Shown one piece after another: positions 16,898 to 26,086 of a DNA stretch of 64,000 nucleotides. This stretch comes from Endozoicomonas euniceicola (GTDB lineage: Bacteria > Pseudomonadota > Gammaproteobacteria > Pseudomonadales > Endozoicomonadaceae): positions 558,001 through 622,000 of the forward strand of contig NZ_CP103300.1 in the NCBI RefSeq assembly GCF_025562755.1. Reading direction: 5' to 3'. The notes below the pieces were generated by a model. The model was not told the origin of the DNA and ran no database searches. It saw only the letters and a program-made list of their open reading frames with translations. The position numbers and the translations under genes are program-made. The stretch's first letter is position 1. Each line of letters begins with the position of its first letter.

Positions 16898-17827
16898 ATG
16901 GAATTTAGTCACGCCAGCTATCCCAGAAATTTAGTCGGCTACGGAGCCACCCCGCCGCACCCGGAATGGCCAGACAACAGTAAAATTGCCGTACAATTTG
17001 TGCTCAATTACGAAGAAGGTGGAGAGAATAATATTCTTCACGGCGACTCAGCTTCTGAGGCTTTTCTGTCAGAAATCATCGGTGCGCCCGCCCATCAGGG
17101 CATGCGCCATATCAGTATGGAGTCCATTTATGAGTATGGCTCCAGGGCGGGCTTCTGGCGGTTGCACCGGCTGTTTACGCAACGGAATATTCCGATCACT
17201 GTGTATGCGGTGGCAATGGCGATTGCCCGCCATCCAGAGGCCGTTAAAGCCATGCAGGAAGCTGGCTGGGAAATGGCGTGCCATGGCTTTCGATGGATCG
17301 ATTATCAATTCCACGATATAGAACAGGAACGTGAGCACATGCACGAAGCTATTCGTCTGCATACCCGGATAACCGGTCAGCGTCCTACCGGCTGGTATAC
17401 GGGTCGGTGCAGCCCGAATACCGAACAACTGGTGGTGGAGGAAGGTGGCTTTTTATACCACGCGGACAGCTACGCTGATGACCTGCCTTACTGGGATGAC
17501 CGCTTCGGCAGACCGCAACTGGTGATACCTTATACACTGGATTGTAACGACATGCGCTTTGCCACCGCCCAGGGCTTTAATAGCGGTGAGCAATTCTTCC
17601 AGTATCTGAAAGATGCTTTCGATACCTTGTACGAAGAAGGTGAAACGACACCCAAAATGATGTCAATAGGGCTTCATTGTCGTCTGGCAGGACGTCCGGG
17701 ACGGACAGCGGCCCTGGCACGTTTTCTGGACTATGTGCAATCGAAGGAACGGGTGTGGCTCTGTACCAGAGAACAGATTGCCCGTCACTGGTACGAGAAA
17801 CACCCTTACAAAATACCTCAGGTTTGA
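16898..17827 (+). CDS. puuE: allantoinase, polysaccharide-deacetylase type
   Basis: A 309-residue PuuE-type allantoinase converting allantoin to allantoate; this family is related to NodB deacetylases, not to the amidohydrolase AllB. Seen: YPRNLVGYGATPPHPEWPD, QFVLNYEEGGENNIL, MESIYEYGSRAGFWRLHRLF, the ACHGFRWIDYQ motif and RPTGWYTGRCSPNT, all strongly conserved in PuuE. Start ATG 16898, with AGGA upstream. It is divergent from alc and probably shares regulation through the operator at 16765. Confidence 0.95.
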   Translation: MEFSHASYPRNLVGYGATPPHPEWPDNSKIAVQFVLNYEEGGENNILHGDSASEAFLSEIIGAPAHQGMRHISMESIYEYGSRAGFWRLHRLFTQRNIPITVYAVAMAIARHPEAVKAMQEAGWEMACHGFRWIDYQFHDIEQEREHMHEAIRLHTRITGQRPTGWYTGRCSPNTEQLVVEEGGFLYHADSYADDLPYWDDRFGRPQLVIPYTLDCNDMRFATAQGFNSGEQFFQYLKDAFDTLYEEGETTPKMMSIGLHCRLAGRPGRTAALARFLDYVQSKERVWLCTREQIARHWYEKHPYKIPQV

Positions 17828-17859
17828 GCCCGCGAGACTTTAAAACTGAGCCTGGTCAC

Positions 17860-18720
17860 TCAGGCTCTCTCAACCTCGGCTTCTGTCTTGTCCGTCGTCA
17901 GCAGGCTTTTCAGGTTCTGCCATGGAATACCTTCCCGCTTGCGTTTCTGCGTACTTCTGGAACCATTACGGACCGACAATATTTCCCCTGCTATGGCAAT
18001 GGCTATTTCCGCAGGCTTGCGACCACCAACAGCATCAATGCCTACCGGACAACGCATGTGCTGAACCTGCTCATCGGTGAAAAGCCCCCGATGTTCCAGA
18101 CGTTGCTGAAAACGCCGGGCCTTTGTCTCCGAGCCAATCACACCTAACCAGTGACTTTTATTATGTCTCAGGGTCGCCTCAACAATGGCGTAGTCCAGCT
18201 GATGGTTATGGGTAACCACCAGGCTGTACACGTCATCAGGCAAGTCTTCAACTTCCTGTTCCGGCTGTTCACTGACGCACAGGGTGACATTGTCGGGTAC
18301 CGTTTCCGGAAACAGCTCCGGCCGGTTATCAATCCAGGTAATCTGACAATCCAGTGGTGCCAGCACATCGATCAGGCATTTGCCGATATGACCCGCGCCA
18401 AAGAGCGCAATATGAAAATCACAACCAGATAAAGGTTCCAGCAGTACGCTGACACTACCACCACAACACTGACCCAGTTTTGACCCCAGGGGAAAGTGTT
18501 CCAGCACAGGTTCCCGGCTGCCACTGGCTAACAGCTCATGGGCTTTCTGGATGATCAGGTATTCCAGGTGTCCGCCACCAATAGTGTCGAAGCTCTGTTC
18601 CGCCGTCACCAGCATCTTGCTCCCTGTTTTTCTCGGAGCCGAGCCTGCCGTACCGAGTATAGTCACCAGTACGCTGGGCTCCCCCTTGCGTTGCTGTTCA
18701 GAAACCGCGTCAATCCACAT
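17860..18720 (-). CDS. xdhC: xanthine dehydrogenase accessory protein XdhC
   Basis: A 286-residue XdhC that binds molybdenum cofactor and helps sulfurate and insert it into xanthine dehydrogenase. Seen: VTILGTAGSAPRKTGSKMLV, FDTIGGGHLEY, LGQCCGGSVSVLLEPL (the conserved cysteine pair), and a Rossmann segment IALFGAGHIGKCLIDVLA. ATG 18720 (MWIDAVSEQ) overlaps the xdhB stop by 11 bp; the longer frame lies inside xdhB. Last gene of the xdhABC operon. Confidence 0.93.
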   Translation of the reverse strand: MWIDAVSEQQRKGEPSVLVTILGTAGSAPRKTGSKMLVTAEQSFDTIGGGHLEYLIIQKAHELLASGSREPVLEHFPLGSKLGQCCGGSVSVLLEPLSGCDFHIALFGAGHIGKCLIDVLAPLDCQITWIDNRPELFPETVPDNVTLCVSEQPEQEVEDLPDDVYSLVVTHNHQLDYAIVEATLRHNKSHWLGVIGSETKARRFQQRLEHRGLFTDEQVQHMRCPVGIDAVGGRKPAEIAIAIAGEILSVRNGSRSTQKRKREGIPWQNLKSLLTTDKTEAEVERA

Positions 18721-21121
18721 TCGCCATGACCTCCTGCCCTTCATGCTCAGGCTTTGTGACCCCATGATATTTCAGCTCGTTAATGGCTTTCAAAACACGC
18801 TCGGTAGTAGCGGGCACATTAATATTGGGGTTGACCTGATAGCCCGACAGGCTGGAGACAGCGTCCCGAATAGCCGCCCAGACCGACATTCCCAGCATAA
18901 AAGGCGGCTCACCCACCGCTTTTGAGTGGTAAATGGTGTGTTCCGGGTTAGCCTGTTCAAACAACTCAACATTAAATACCGGCGGCATATCTTCAATGCT
19001 TGGGATTTTATAGGTCGCCGGATTGTTACTGAGCAAACGACCATTGTCGTCCCACACCAGTTCTTCCGTGGTCATCCAGCCCATCCCCTGAATAAAGCCC
19101 CCCTCAATCTGTCCCCGGTCGATGGCTGGATTCAGTGAACGACCGACATCATGAAGAATATCTACCCGCTCGACTTTGTATTCTCCCGTCAGGGTATCGA
19201 CCGTCACTTCGGACACCGAGGCACCACAGGCGAAGTAGTAAAATGGACGGCCACTGGCCGTTTCACGGTCATAGTGAATTTCAGGCGTGCTGTAAAAGCC
19301 ATTACTGGACATCGAGATGCGATTCAAATAGGCGATTTGAACAAACTCTGAAAACGGCATTGGCTTACCGTCAATGACGACGGAGTTGTTATCAAAAACC
19401 ACCTTATCTTCTGGCACCTGGTAATGTTCAGCCGCAAAGCGTGTCAACCGGTTCCGGATTTTCCGGCAGGCATCCTGCGCAGCCTTACCATTAAGGTCAG
19501 CGCCACTGGATGCGGCAGTCGGGGAAGTGTTGGGGACTTTATCGGTACGGGTAGAGGTCACCTGTACCTGGTCCAGCGATACTCCGAATTCGTTAGCGAC
19601 AATCTGCGCCACCTTGGTGTAAAGCCCCTGCCCCATTTCTGTACCGCCATGGTTGATCTGAATGCTACCATCGGTGTAAACATGGGCCAGCGCGCCAGCC
19701 TGATTAAGATGCCTGGCAGTAAATGAAATACCAAATTTTACCGGAGTCAGTGCCAGCCCCTTTTTCAATACCGGGCTACTGTCGTTAAAGGCGGTAATGG
19801 CTTTCCGTCGTTCCCGGTAGTCAGAACTCTTTTCAAGTCTGCCAATCAGTTCATGCAGAACATTGTGTTCAACCTTCTGATGGTAGTGGGTGGTATTTCT
19901 GTCACCAATGCCATAAAGATTTTTCAGTCGCACATCCAGTGGGTCTTGCCCTGTGGCCCGTGCCACATCGTCCATAATGCGCTCAATAACCAGCATACCC
20001 TGTGGGCCACCAAAACCACGGAAAGCGGTATTAGAGGCGGTGTTAGTACGACACCGATAGCCTTTCACTCTGGCATTGTTGAGATAATAAGCGTTATCAC
20101 TGTGGAACATCGCCCGGTCAACAATCGCATCGGTCAGGTCCGGTGAATGACCCGCGTCACCCGCCACTTCGATATCAACCCCGGCCAGCAGTCCGTCCTG
20201 CTCAAAACCTACCTGATAACGATGGCGGAACGGGTGACGTTTGCCAGTGGAGATCATGTCCTGCTGACGTTCTACACGAAACTTAACCGGCTTACCGGTT
20301 TTTACTGCCAGTACAGCGGCAATACAGGCGGGCGCTGCCGCCTGGGTTTCCTTACCGCCAAAACCACCGCCCATACGGCGGACGTCTGCTACCACCTTAC
20401 TCAGCGGCACATTGATCACTTCCGCAACCAATTTCTGAACCTCAGAGGGGTGCTGGCTGGAGGTATAAACATGGAGCTGGCCGTCCTCCAGAGGAATAAC
20501 ACTAGCAATCTGGCCTTCGAGATAGAAGTGTTCCTGACCGCCATTAGTCATCTCCCCACTGACCTGTCCCGGTGCCCGGGCAATCGCCGTATCAGCGTCC
20601 CCTTTCTTCATAGTGTGGTCAGGGCGAACAAAAGAGCTCTGCTCCATGGCCCTATCAACACCCAGAATTTTGTCCAGCGGGCGATACTCGATACGGGCCT
20701 TGGTGGCTGCTTCTCTGGCTAGTCTGTGAGAGATAGCAGCCACGGCAAAAACAGGCTGTCCAACGTAGTCTACTTTCCCATCCGCCAGTAGCATATCTCC
20801 GGGGAAAACGGGGCCAATATCTTTATGGCCGGGAATATCATCAATGGTGATCACAGCCACGACACCGGGGCTGTCTCTGACCTCATCAAGGTCGATACTG
20901 ACAATTTCAGCCGATGCCTGGGTGGACAGGCCGAAACCGGCATGAAGCTGGTCTGCCATTTCCGGACGGTCATCAATATAGGTCGCCTTGCCGGTAACAT
21001 GCAGGTGAGCGCTGTCGTGTCTGGCAGAGCGATGCCCCTTTAGTTGATTGATGCCGCTGTTTGCACCGGCATCCGGATTACCGGCCAGAGGTATACTGGC
21101 AACGTCGGGTAATTTACGCAT
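18710..21121 (-). CDS. xdhB: xanthine dehydrogenase, molybdenum-binding large subunit
   Basis: An 803-residue molybdopterin subunit of the bacterial two-subunit xanthine dehydrogenase. Seen: GHRSARHDSAHLHVTGKATY at the N-terminal domain border, RRMGGGFGGKETQ (Moco binding), AFRGFGGPQGMLVIERIMDD, GGTEMGQGLYTKVAQIVANE, and GEPPFMLGMSVWAA with the catalytic glutamate. It hydroxylates hypoxanthine and xanthine to urate. ATG 21121 overlaps the xdhA stop by 8 bp. Length fits the family. Confidence 0.96.
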   Translation of the reverse strand: MRKLPDVASIPLAGNPDAGANSGINQLKGHRSARHDSAHLHVTGKATYIDDRPEMADQLHAGFGLSTQASAEIVSIDLDEVRDSPGVVAVITIDDIPGHKDIGPVFPGDMLLADGKVDYVGQPVFAVAAISHRLAREAATKARIEYRPLDKILGVDRAMEQSSFVRPDHTMKKGDADTAIARAPGQVSGEMTNGGQEHFYLEGQIASVIPLEDGQLHVYTSSQHPSEVQKLVAEVINVPLSKVVADVRRMGGGFGGKETQAAAPACIAAVLAVKTGKPVKFRVERQQDMISTGKRHPFRHRYQVGFEQDGLLAGVDIEVAGDAGHSPDLTDAIVDRAMFHSDNAYYLNNARVKGYRCRTNTASNTAFRGFGGPQGMLVIERIMDDVARATGQDPLDVRLKNLYGIGDRNTTHYHQKVEHNVLHELIGRLEKSSDYRERRKAITAFNDSSPVLKKGLALTPVKFGISFTARHLNQAGALAHVYTDGSIQINHGGTEMGQGLYTKVAQIVANEFGVSLDQVQVTSTRTDKVPNTSPTAASSGADLNGKAAQDACRKIRNRLTRFAAEHYQVPEDKVVFDNNSVVIDGKPMPFSEFVQIAYLNRISMSSNGFYSTPEIHYDRETASGRPFYYFACGASVSEVTVDTLTGEYKVERVDILHDVGRSLNPAIDRGQIEGGFIQGMGWMTTEELVWDDNGRLLSNNPATYKIPSIEDMPPVFNVELFEQANPEHTIYHSKAVGEPPFMLGMSVWAAIRDAVSSLSGYQVNPNINVPATTERVLKAINELKYHGVTKPEHEGQEVMANVD

Positions 21122-22544
21122 GGTAGATAATCCTCATGTTCTGGCCAGCGGACTCTCTGAAGTAACGCTCAAGCAAATTACAGGCCGCCTGTATCCGGTA
21201 TTCGCTGCTGGCCCTGACATCTGTCATTGGTTGGAACTCCTCTTCCAATGCTGCCTGCGCCCTGGCCAGGGTCGCTTCATCCAGAGTCTGTCCCTGCAAT
21301 ATCTGTTCACAACGTAACGCCCTTCTGGGTATTGCTGCCATACCACCAAAAGCAATCCTTGCCGAAACCACAATACCATCGTCGTCAGTCACCAGATTGA
21401 TGGCTGCCAGTACGGTTGAAATATCGTCGCCATAGCGTTTACTGAGTTTGTAGACTTTCAGGTCGTGGGGTTTCAGCGGAATACGTATCCGGCTGATATA
21501 CTCGCCCTCCTGCAAGTCGGTTTTTTTATAGTCCAGAAAGAATTTATTCAGCGGCAGGTTACGAATCCTTTTGCCCTTTCGACAGTCAATGGACGCATCC
21601 AGAGCCAGTAACACCGGTGGTGTATCACCAATCGGCGAAGCGTTACCGATATTCCCGCCAAGCGTTCCCTGGTTACGCACCTGCTGGGAACCCAGACGTT
21701 TCAGCATTTGAGCAAATTCCGGGAAATGTCCCTGAAGAACGGGTTCGATATTCCGGTAGGTAGCGCCCGCGCCAAGCACCAGTTCATTGTCGTGCTGTTC
21801 AATAGTTTGCAGGTCATTTACCTGACCCACCACAACCAGTTTTTTAAGGCGTTTCAGCTGTTGAGTGATCTCCAGCCCCAGGTCGGTCCCCCCAGCTAAC
21901 AATCGTGCATCGGGATTAGCTTCCAGATATTCAGCCAGTTCATCTTCACTGTCAGGAATAAAGCTGCCATTAGCTAAGAAACCCTCATCAACTTTCATGG
22001 CGTTCAGCTGATTGGCAATCGTCGTTCGGTTTTGATGATAAACATCGCTGGGTTTCTTCTCAGCCAGTTCACGGGCAGCATCAACCAGTGGCCGATAGCC
22101 TGTACAGCGGCACAGGTTGCCTCCCAGCGCTTCAAGGACATCGGGTTTGCTTTCGGGGTTTTCATGGTGCAGAGCAAACAGTGACATGACGATGCCGGGG
22201 GTGCAAAAGCCGCACTGTGAAGCATGGTGATCGACCAGTGCCTGCTGCACCGGGTGTAACTGCTCGCCCTCGGCGAGGTCTTCAACAGTCAACAATTGCT
22301 TGCCGTGCAGTGATGGCATCAGCGCAATACAGGCGTTCATGGTTCGATAACGAACCTGATCGCCTTCGGGCTCTCCGACAGCGACGGTGCAGGCTCCGCA
22401 ATCACCTGAACAACAACCTTCTTTGGTGCCAGTCTTTCGCTGCTGACTGCCGCTGGCATTACCCCTGAGATAGTCCAGAACCGTAGTATCAGAAGCTGTT
22501 TCGTTGACTTCGACAGGCTTGTCGTTAAGAAGAAAATTGATCAC
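21114..22544 (-). CDS. xdhA: xanthine dehydrogenase, FeS/FAD small subunit
   Basis: A 476-residue subunit. The N-terminal plant-type ferredoxin domain has GCCSGDCGACTVAVGE, and the helical domain has CGFCTPGIVMS and GGNLCRCTGYRPLVDAA, together binding two 2Fe-2S clusters. The FAD domain follows with LLAGGTDLGLEITQQ and LGGNIGNASPIGDTPP. The start is GTG 22544 with AAGGAA about 10 bases upstream; a nearby ATG is out of frame. First gene of xdhABC, with a RutR-like operator 53 bp upstream. Confidence 0.96.
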   Translation of the reverse strand: MINFLLNDKPVEVNETASDTTVLDYLRGNASGSQQRKTGTKEGCCSGDCGACTVAVGEPEGDQVRYRTMNACIALMPSLHGKQLLTVEDLAEGEQLHPVQQALVDHHASQCGFCTPGIVMSLFALHHENPESKPDVLEALGGNLCRCTGYRPLVDAARELAEKKPSDVYHQNRTTIANQLNAMKVDEGFLANGSFIPDSEDELAEYLEANPDARLLAGGTDLGLEITQQLKRLKKLVVVGQVNDLQTIEQHDNELVLGAGATYRNIEPVLQGHFPEFAQMLKRLGSQQVRNQGTLGGNIGNASPIGDTPPVLLALDASIDCRKGKRIRNLPLNKFFLDYKKTDLQEGEYISRIRIPLKPHDLKVYKLSKRYGDDISTVLAAINLVTDDDGIVVSARIAFGGMAAIPRRALRCEQILQGQTLDEATLARAQAALEEEFQPMTDVRASSEYRIQAACNLLERYFRESAGQNMRIIYHA

Positions 22545-22596
22545 GATGGCATGATTCCTTATTGTTATTATTCTGCTGTTCTTCTTTTTTTAGAAT

Positions 22597-22612
22597 TTGA
22601 CTACTTGGTCAA
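22597..22612. promoter_or_regulatory. RutR-like operator between xdhA and purine permease
   Basis: The 16-mer TTGACTACTTGGTCAA differs from the RutR consensus TTGACCAnnTGGTCAA at one base. It is located between the divergent xdhA and NCS2 permease genes. The core ACTTGGTCAA is shared with the site at 16765, in the only other divergent promoter region of the purine locus. Confidence 0.75.
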
Positions 22613-22740
22613 GAAATAGCAAGCTTTGATTATCCCGAATTTTTCAGCGAACGCAATCCATCAAATCAGGTTGATGCTAAAGACGACGTTCGCTGATTTC
22701 TCATGGATGAACAATAACAACAATAAAACCAGAGGTTTGT

Positions 22741-24084
22741 ATGAACATAACCGGACTGAGATCATCTGCTGACGATCAGGAAAATTCGCTTTTGGACAGG
22801 GTGTTCAAACTGAAACAGCACAACACTACTGTCAAAACAGAATTGGTGGCCGGGTTCACCACATTCATCACCATGTGCTATGTCGTCTTTGTCATCCCTT
22901 CCATGCTGTCCGACGCCGGCATGGATAAAGGTGCACTGTTCACGGCAACCTGTCTGGTTGCTGGTTTAAGCAGCATTGCCATTGGTTTGTACGCCAACTG
23001 GCCTGTAGGGCTGGCACCCGGTATGGGATTGAACGCATTCTTTGCCTATGCCGTCGTACTGGGTATGGGGTACTCCTGGGAACAGGCCATGGGGGCTGTG
23101 TTCTGGGGCGGGATCGGCTTTATGCTGTTGAGCCTGCTCAAAGTTCGTGAGTGGATTATTAACAGCATTCCCAAGGGGTTACGAGCGGGCATCACTGCCG
23201 GCATTGGCCTCTTTCTCGCCCTGATCGGCCTGAAAAATGCCGGTATTGTGGTAACAAGTCCCGGCACCATCATTACCCTCGGTGATATTACACAGTTCAG
23301 CCCGCTGATGGCGTGTGTCAGTCTGGTACTGATACTGGGTCTGGCATTTCGCGGTATTAAAGCATCGGTATTGATTGCTATTGCCGCGGTTTCACTGATT
23401 GCCCTGGTGGCCGGAGAGGTATCCTTTACTGGCGTGTCGTCTATGCCCCCAAGCATTATGCCGGTGGTTGGGCAGCTTGACATTATGGGAGCCTTAAAGC
23501 CGGATATGATCGGTGTGCTGGTTGCTTTCTTGTTTGTAAATCTGTTTGATACCACCGGTACACTGATTGCAGTAGGCGACAAGGCCGGACTGGCAGACGA
23601 CAAGGGCAATATGCATAACCTGAACCGGGCAATGGTTACAGATGGTACCGCATCCTGGGTGGGTGCCTTGCTGGGTACACCAACAGTGACGTCTTATGTA
23701 GAGAGCGCCTCTGGCGTTGCAGCAGGCGGACGTACCGGGCTGACTGCGGTCACGATTGGCATTCTGTTTCTTCTGTGCATGTTCCTGTCTCCACTGGCAG
23801 GGATGGTTCCAGCCTATGCCACCGCTGGCGCACTGATTTATGTGGCAATATTGATGGCGGGCAGTCTGGCCCAGATTGACTGGAGTGACCTGACCGAAGC
23901 CGGGCCAGTGCTGATTACGGCCATCATGATGCCCCTCAGCTTTTCCATTGCTAACGGTATAGCCCTGGGCTTTATCGCTTATCCGGTCATTAAGGTACTG
24001 GCAGGTCGGGCAAAAGATGTCAGTATCAGCGTTTGGGTACTGGCTGCTATGTTTGCCCTGAAGTTTGCTGTTTTTGGAGTGTAA
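22741..24084 (+). CDS. NCS2/AzgA-type purine permease
   Basis: A 447-residue inner-membrane transporter with about 12-14 helices. It belongs to the adenine/guanine/hypoxanthine branch of NCS2 (E. coli GhxP/AdeP, fungal AzgA): TELVAGFTTFITMCYVVFVI, GLAPGMGLNAFFAYAVV, SIPKGLRAGITAGIGLFLAL, and VNLFDTTGTLIAVGDKAGL are typical. It probably imports guanine or hypoxanthine, which suits the presence of guaD and xdhAB. Divergent from xdhA, with the RutR-like operator between them; convergent with the rutR-like gene. Exact substrate not determinable. Confidence 0.9.
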   Translation: MNITGLRSSADDQENSLLDRVFKLKQHNTTVKTELVAGFTTFITMCYVVFVIPSMLSDAGMDKGALFTATCLVAGLSSIAIGLYANWPVGLAPGMGLNAFFAYAVVLGMGYSWEQAMGAVFWGGIGFMLLSLLKVREWIINSIPKGLRAGITAGIGLFLALIGLKNAGIVVTSPGTIITLGDITQFSPLMACVSLVLILGLAFRGIKASVLIAIAAVSLIALVAGEVSFTGVSSMPPSIMPVVGQLDIMGALKPDMIGVLVAFLFVNLFDTTGTLIAVGDKAGLADDKGNMHNLNRAMVTDGTASWVGALLGTPTVTSYVESASGVAAGGRTGLTAVTIGILFLLCMFLSPLAGMVPAYATAGALIYVAILMAGSLAQIDWSDLTEAGPVLITAIMMPLSFSIANGIALGFIAYPVIKVLAGRAKDVSISVWVLAAMFALKFAVFGV

Positions 24085-24090
24085 TACCGG

Positions 24091-24726
24091 TCAACGGAGT
24101 CCGCACCCTCTCAATATGACCTTGCATAGCGTATCGGCGGCAAGGTCATAGTCTTTTTTCCTCAAACGTTTTCTTTTCATAATCGAACACACTTGCGACT
24201 CATAGTCTGCGTAGTGCTGGGTGGCACCCCAGATAAGGAACAGCAGGTGAGTGGGATCAATATCGCTGGCAATTTTTTTGTTGTGAATCCAGTACTGAAA
24301 GACAGCTGTCTTCTCTTCAACCCAGTCCATGGTCGCCTGCTTCATCGTTCCGGACAGCATGAACCCGCCGTGAATGATTTCACTGGAAAACAACCGGCTG
24401 GCTATCGGGTATTTACGCGACACTTCTACTTTTGACCGGATATAGCGCTCAAGGGATTCTGCCGGATCATCGTCGGGGTGAATATCGTCCAGCTCAAGGT
24501 TCCATAGATCAATGATATCGGACAGAACAGCATTATAAATAGCTTCCTTACTGGCGAAATAATAGAGAACATTGGGCTTCGGAAGCTTAGCCTGGTCTGC
24601 TATATCCTGTACTGTAGTACCACGAAAGCCATTCAATGCAAACTGTATTTCAGCCGCTTCCAGAATAATGCGAACTTTTTTCTGTCCTTTACCGGTTGCC
24701 TTTGTCGTACGCTCTGAACGAGCCAT
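24091..24726 (-). CDS. rutR: RutR-like TetR-family regulator
   Basis: A 211-residue TetR regulator. The HTH region is TVQDIADQAKLPKPNVLYYF followed by ASKEAIYNAVL, and downstream SRKYPIASRLFSSEI and HLLFLIWGATQHYADYESQV match E. coli RutR closely, including the ligand-pocket helix. E. coli RutR binds uracil/thymine and controls pyrimidine use and purine degradation. ATG 24726 follows the IclR-gene stop by 4 bp, so they form an operon; the longer frame overlaps that gene. Two RutR-like operators in the purine promoters support it as the local repressor. The effector here could be a pyrimidine or a purine catabolite. Confidence 0.82.
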   Translation of the reverse strand: MARSERTTKATGKGQKKVRIILEAAEIQFALNGFRGTTVQDIADQAKLPKPNVLYYFASKEAIYNAVLSDIIDLWNLELDDIHPDDDPAESLERYIRSKVEVSRKYPIASRLFSSEIIHGGFMLSGTMKQATMDWVEEKTAVFQYWIHNKKIASDIDPTHLLFLIWGATQHYADYESQVCSIMKRKRLRKKDYDLAADTLCKVILRGCGLR

Positions 24727-24730
24727 AGGA

Positions 24731-25510
24731 TTACCTGCCTGAATGTGCTTTTTCCACATAGCCTGACATGGCTGACAGCTGTTTCCCCGTAGCAACCAGA
24801 TCGTCAACCCACTCATCTTTTCTGCGCATGATCGGAGCTGATACCGACAGACCGGCAATCACTTCACCGTACTGACCATAGATCAGAACACCAATACATC
24901 CCACGCCGGTTTCAGCTTCTTCATTGTCATAGGCGAAACCCTGCTCAATACAGCTCAGGCATTCTTGCTCCAGAGTTTCCAGTGTTGAAAAAGTTTTGCG
25001 GGTATAGCTGGGCAGGTTGGTCCGTTGCGCATAGCCGGCAATGCCTTTTTGTCCTTCCCGGCCTAACATCAGCTTCCCTACGCCGGTAACGTGCAAAGGC
25101 GCACGACTACCGATAATCTGCTGAACATTCATCATCCGGTTCGGAATCACTTTTTCAATATAAATCACCACATCGCCTTCCCGGCTGGTGAGATTGATGG
25201 TCTCCCCGAAGCGGTCTCGCAGTTTTTCCATATAGGGAACCGCTATGGTGCGAATTTCATCAAGACTGGAACGGTCATGGCAGGAGACTATAAACCGGCC
25301 ACTTAGCCGGTATTTGCCTGCCCCGTCCTGCTCGACAAAGCGATTATCAATCAATGAACGCAATATACGACAAGCGGTAGAAGGTGCCAGATTGGTATCC
25401 GCACTAAGAGCTTTCAATGTGACCGGCATAGAGTAGCGTGATATTGCCTCAAGCAATGCCGCAGCCCGGTCTATCACCTGAATCCGGGCGCCTGGTTTTG
25501 GGTTTTTCAT
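24731..25510 (-). CDS. IclR-family transcriptional regulator (BhcR/AllR-like candidate)
   Basis: A 259-residue IclR protein. The N-terminal winged HTH (VIDRAAALLEAISRYSMPVT, LAPSTACRILRSLID) precedes an effector domain with APLHVTGVGKLMLG, YDNEEAETGVGCIGVLIYG and GLSVSAPIMRR, all typical of the family. Known IclR members AllR and BhcR both sense glyoxylate, controlling allantoin use and the beta-hydroxyaspartate cycle respectively. Position between the purine genes and bhcBCD makes a glyoxylate sensor plausible, but that is inferred from context. First gene of a two-gene operon with the rutR-like gene. Confidence 0.85.
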   Translation of the reverse strand: MKNPKPGARIQVIDRAAALLEAISRYSMPVTLKALSADTNLAPSTACRILRSLIDNRFVEQDGAGKYRLSGRFIVSCHDRSSLDEIRTIAVPYMEKLRDRFGETINLTSREGDVVIYIEKVIPNRMMNVQQIIGSRAPLHVTGVGKLMLGREGQKGIAGYAQRTNLPSYTRKTFSTLETLEQECLSCIEQGFAYDNEEAETGVGCIGVLIYGQYGEVIAGLSVSAPIMRRKDEWVDDLVATGKQLSAMSGYVEKAHSGR

Positions 25511-25739
25511 TATTTTTATCGGTGTCCGTCACTGCTTTAGCCATGAAGGCTTTGATCGGGAAATGCTGCTTGCCCCTACCGTCATGGGGAGAACGGAGTT
25601 TCACAGCAGAATATACCTTAGGGGAGTGGTAATCAACAATTTAGCGGTTCCGGTACAATTGTCACACCCCATTTCTTTAACTCAGGGTGGCGAATGATGT
25701 GAGGCTGTATTTCGGCTAATTCTTGTTTACTCAGTTCAC

Positions 25740-25943
25740 CCCTTTTTGATCCGTGTTTCTGTCGCACAAGAGCCAGAACCTCAGAAAACACCGGAAACAG
25801 GCATCACCCTTGTCAGCCCCGGCGGGCTTCGTGTTGAGCTGGCCGCCGGATTTGACGCAACGGTTTTAAAGCAGGTTCTCAATCTTCTGGAGCTGGCGTG
25901 GTATGAAGAACAGTTCGGGACTTCCAGTGAACGCTTGCAATAA
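25740..25943 (+). pseudogene. remnant of an IS66-type TnpA accessory gene
   Basis: The plus frame reads PFLIRVSVAQEPEP then ITLVSPGGLRVELAAGFDA and VLKQVLNLLE, which matches the C-terminal half of IS66-family TnpA (HTH accessory) proteins. The N-terminal HTH part is absent or unrecognisable upstream, and no TnpB or TnpC follows, so this is a decayed insertion-sequence fragment. No ATG; a TTG at 25746 is the only near start. It flanks the five-finger zinc-finger gene. Confidence 0.55.
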
Positions 25944-25991
25944 CACGACGATTAGTCGCTGCCGCAATGTGCGAGACAGCACAGAAAACAC

Positions 25992-25997
25992 TATAAT
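25992..25997 (+). promoter_or_regulatory. possible -10 element upstream of the five-finger gene
   Basis: A perfect TATAAT 90 bp before the ATG at 26087. No convincing -35 at 16-18 bp upstream, so this is tentative. Confidence 0.3.
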
Positions 25998-26086
25998 TTA
26001 CCGTGTATTTCCCGTTTTCAATGATTTCCAGAAACAGGCTTATGATTTGAACCCGGAACATTAATGGCAGCAAAAGAGGTTCTGGT

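Noticed and set aside
24727..24858. Extended N-terminus of the RutR-like regulator
   Set aside because: The extra 44 codons lie within the upstream IclR gene in another frame.
25633..25791. A 52-codon minus-strand frame ending GVTIVPEPLNC
   Set aside because: It looks somewhat protein-like (RQKHGSKRGELSKQELAEI) but overlaps the IS66 TnpA-like frame, has only a GTG start and matches no family I know.
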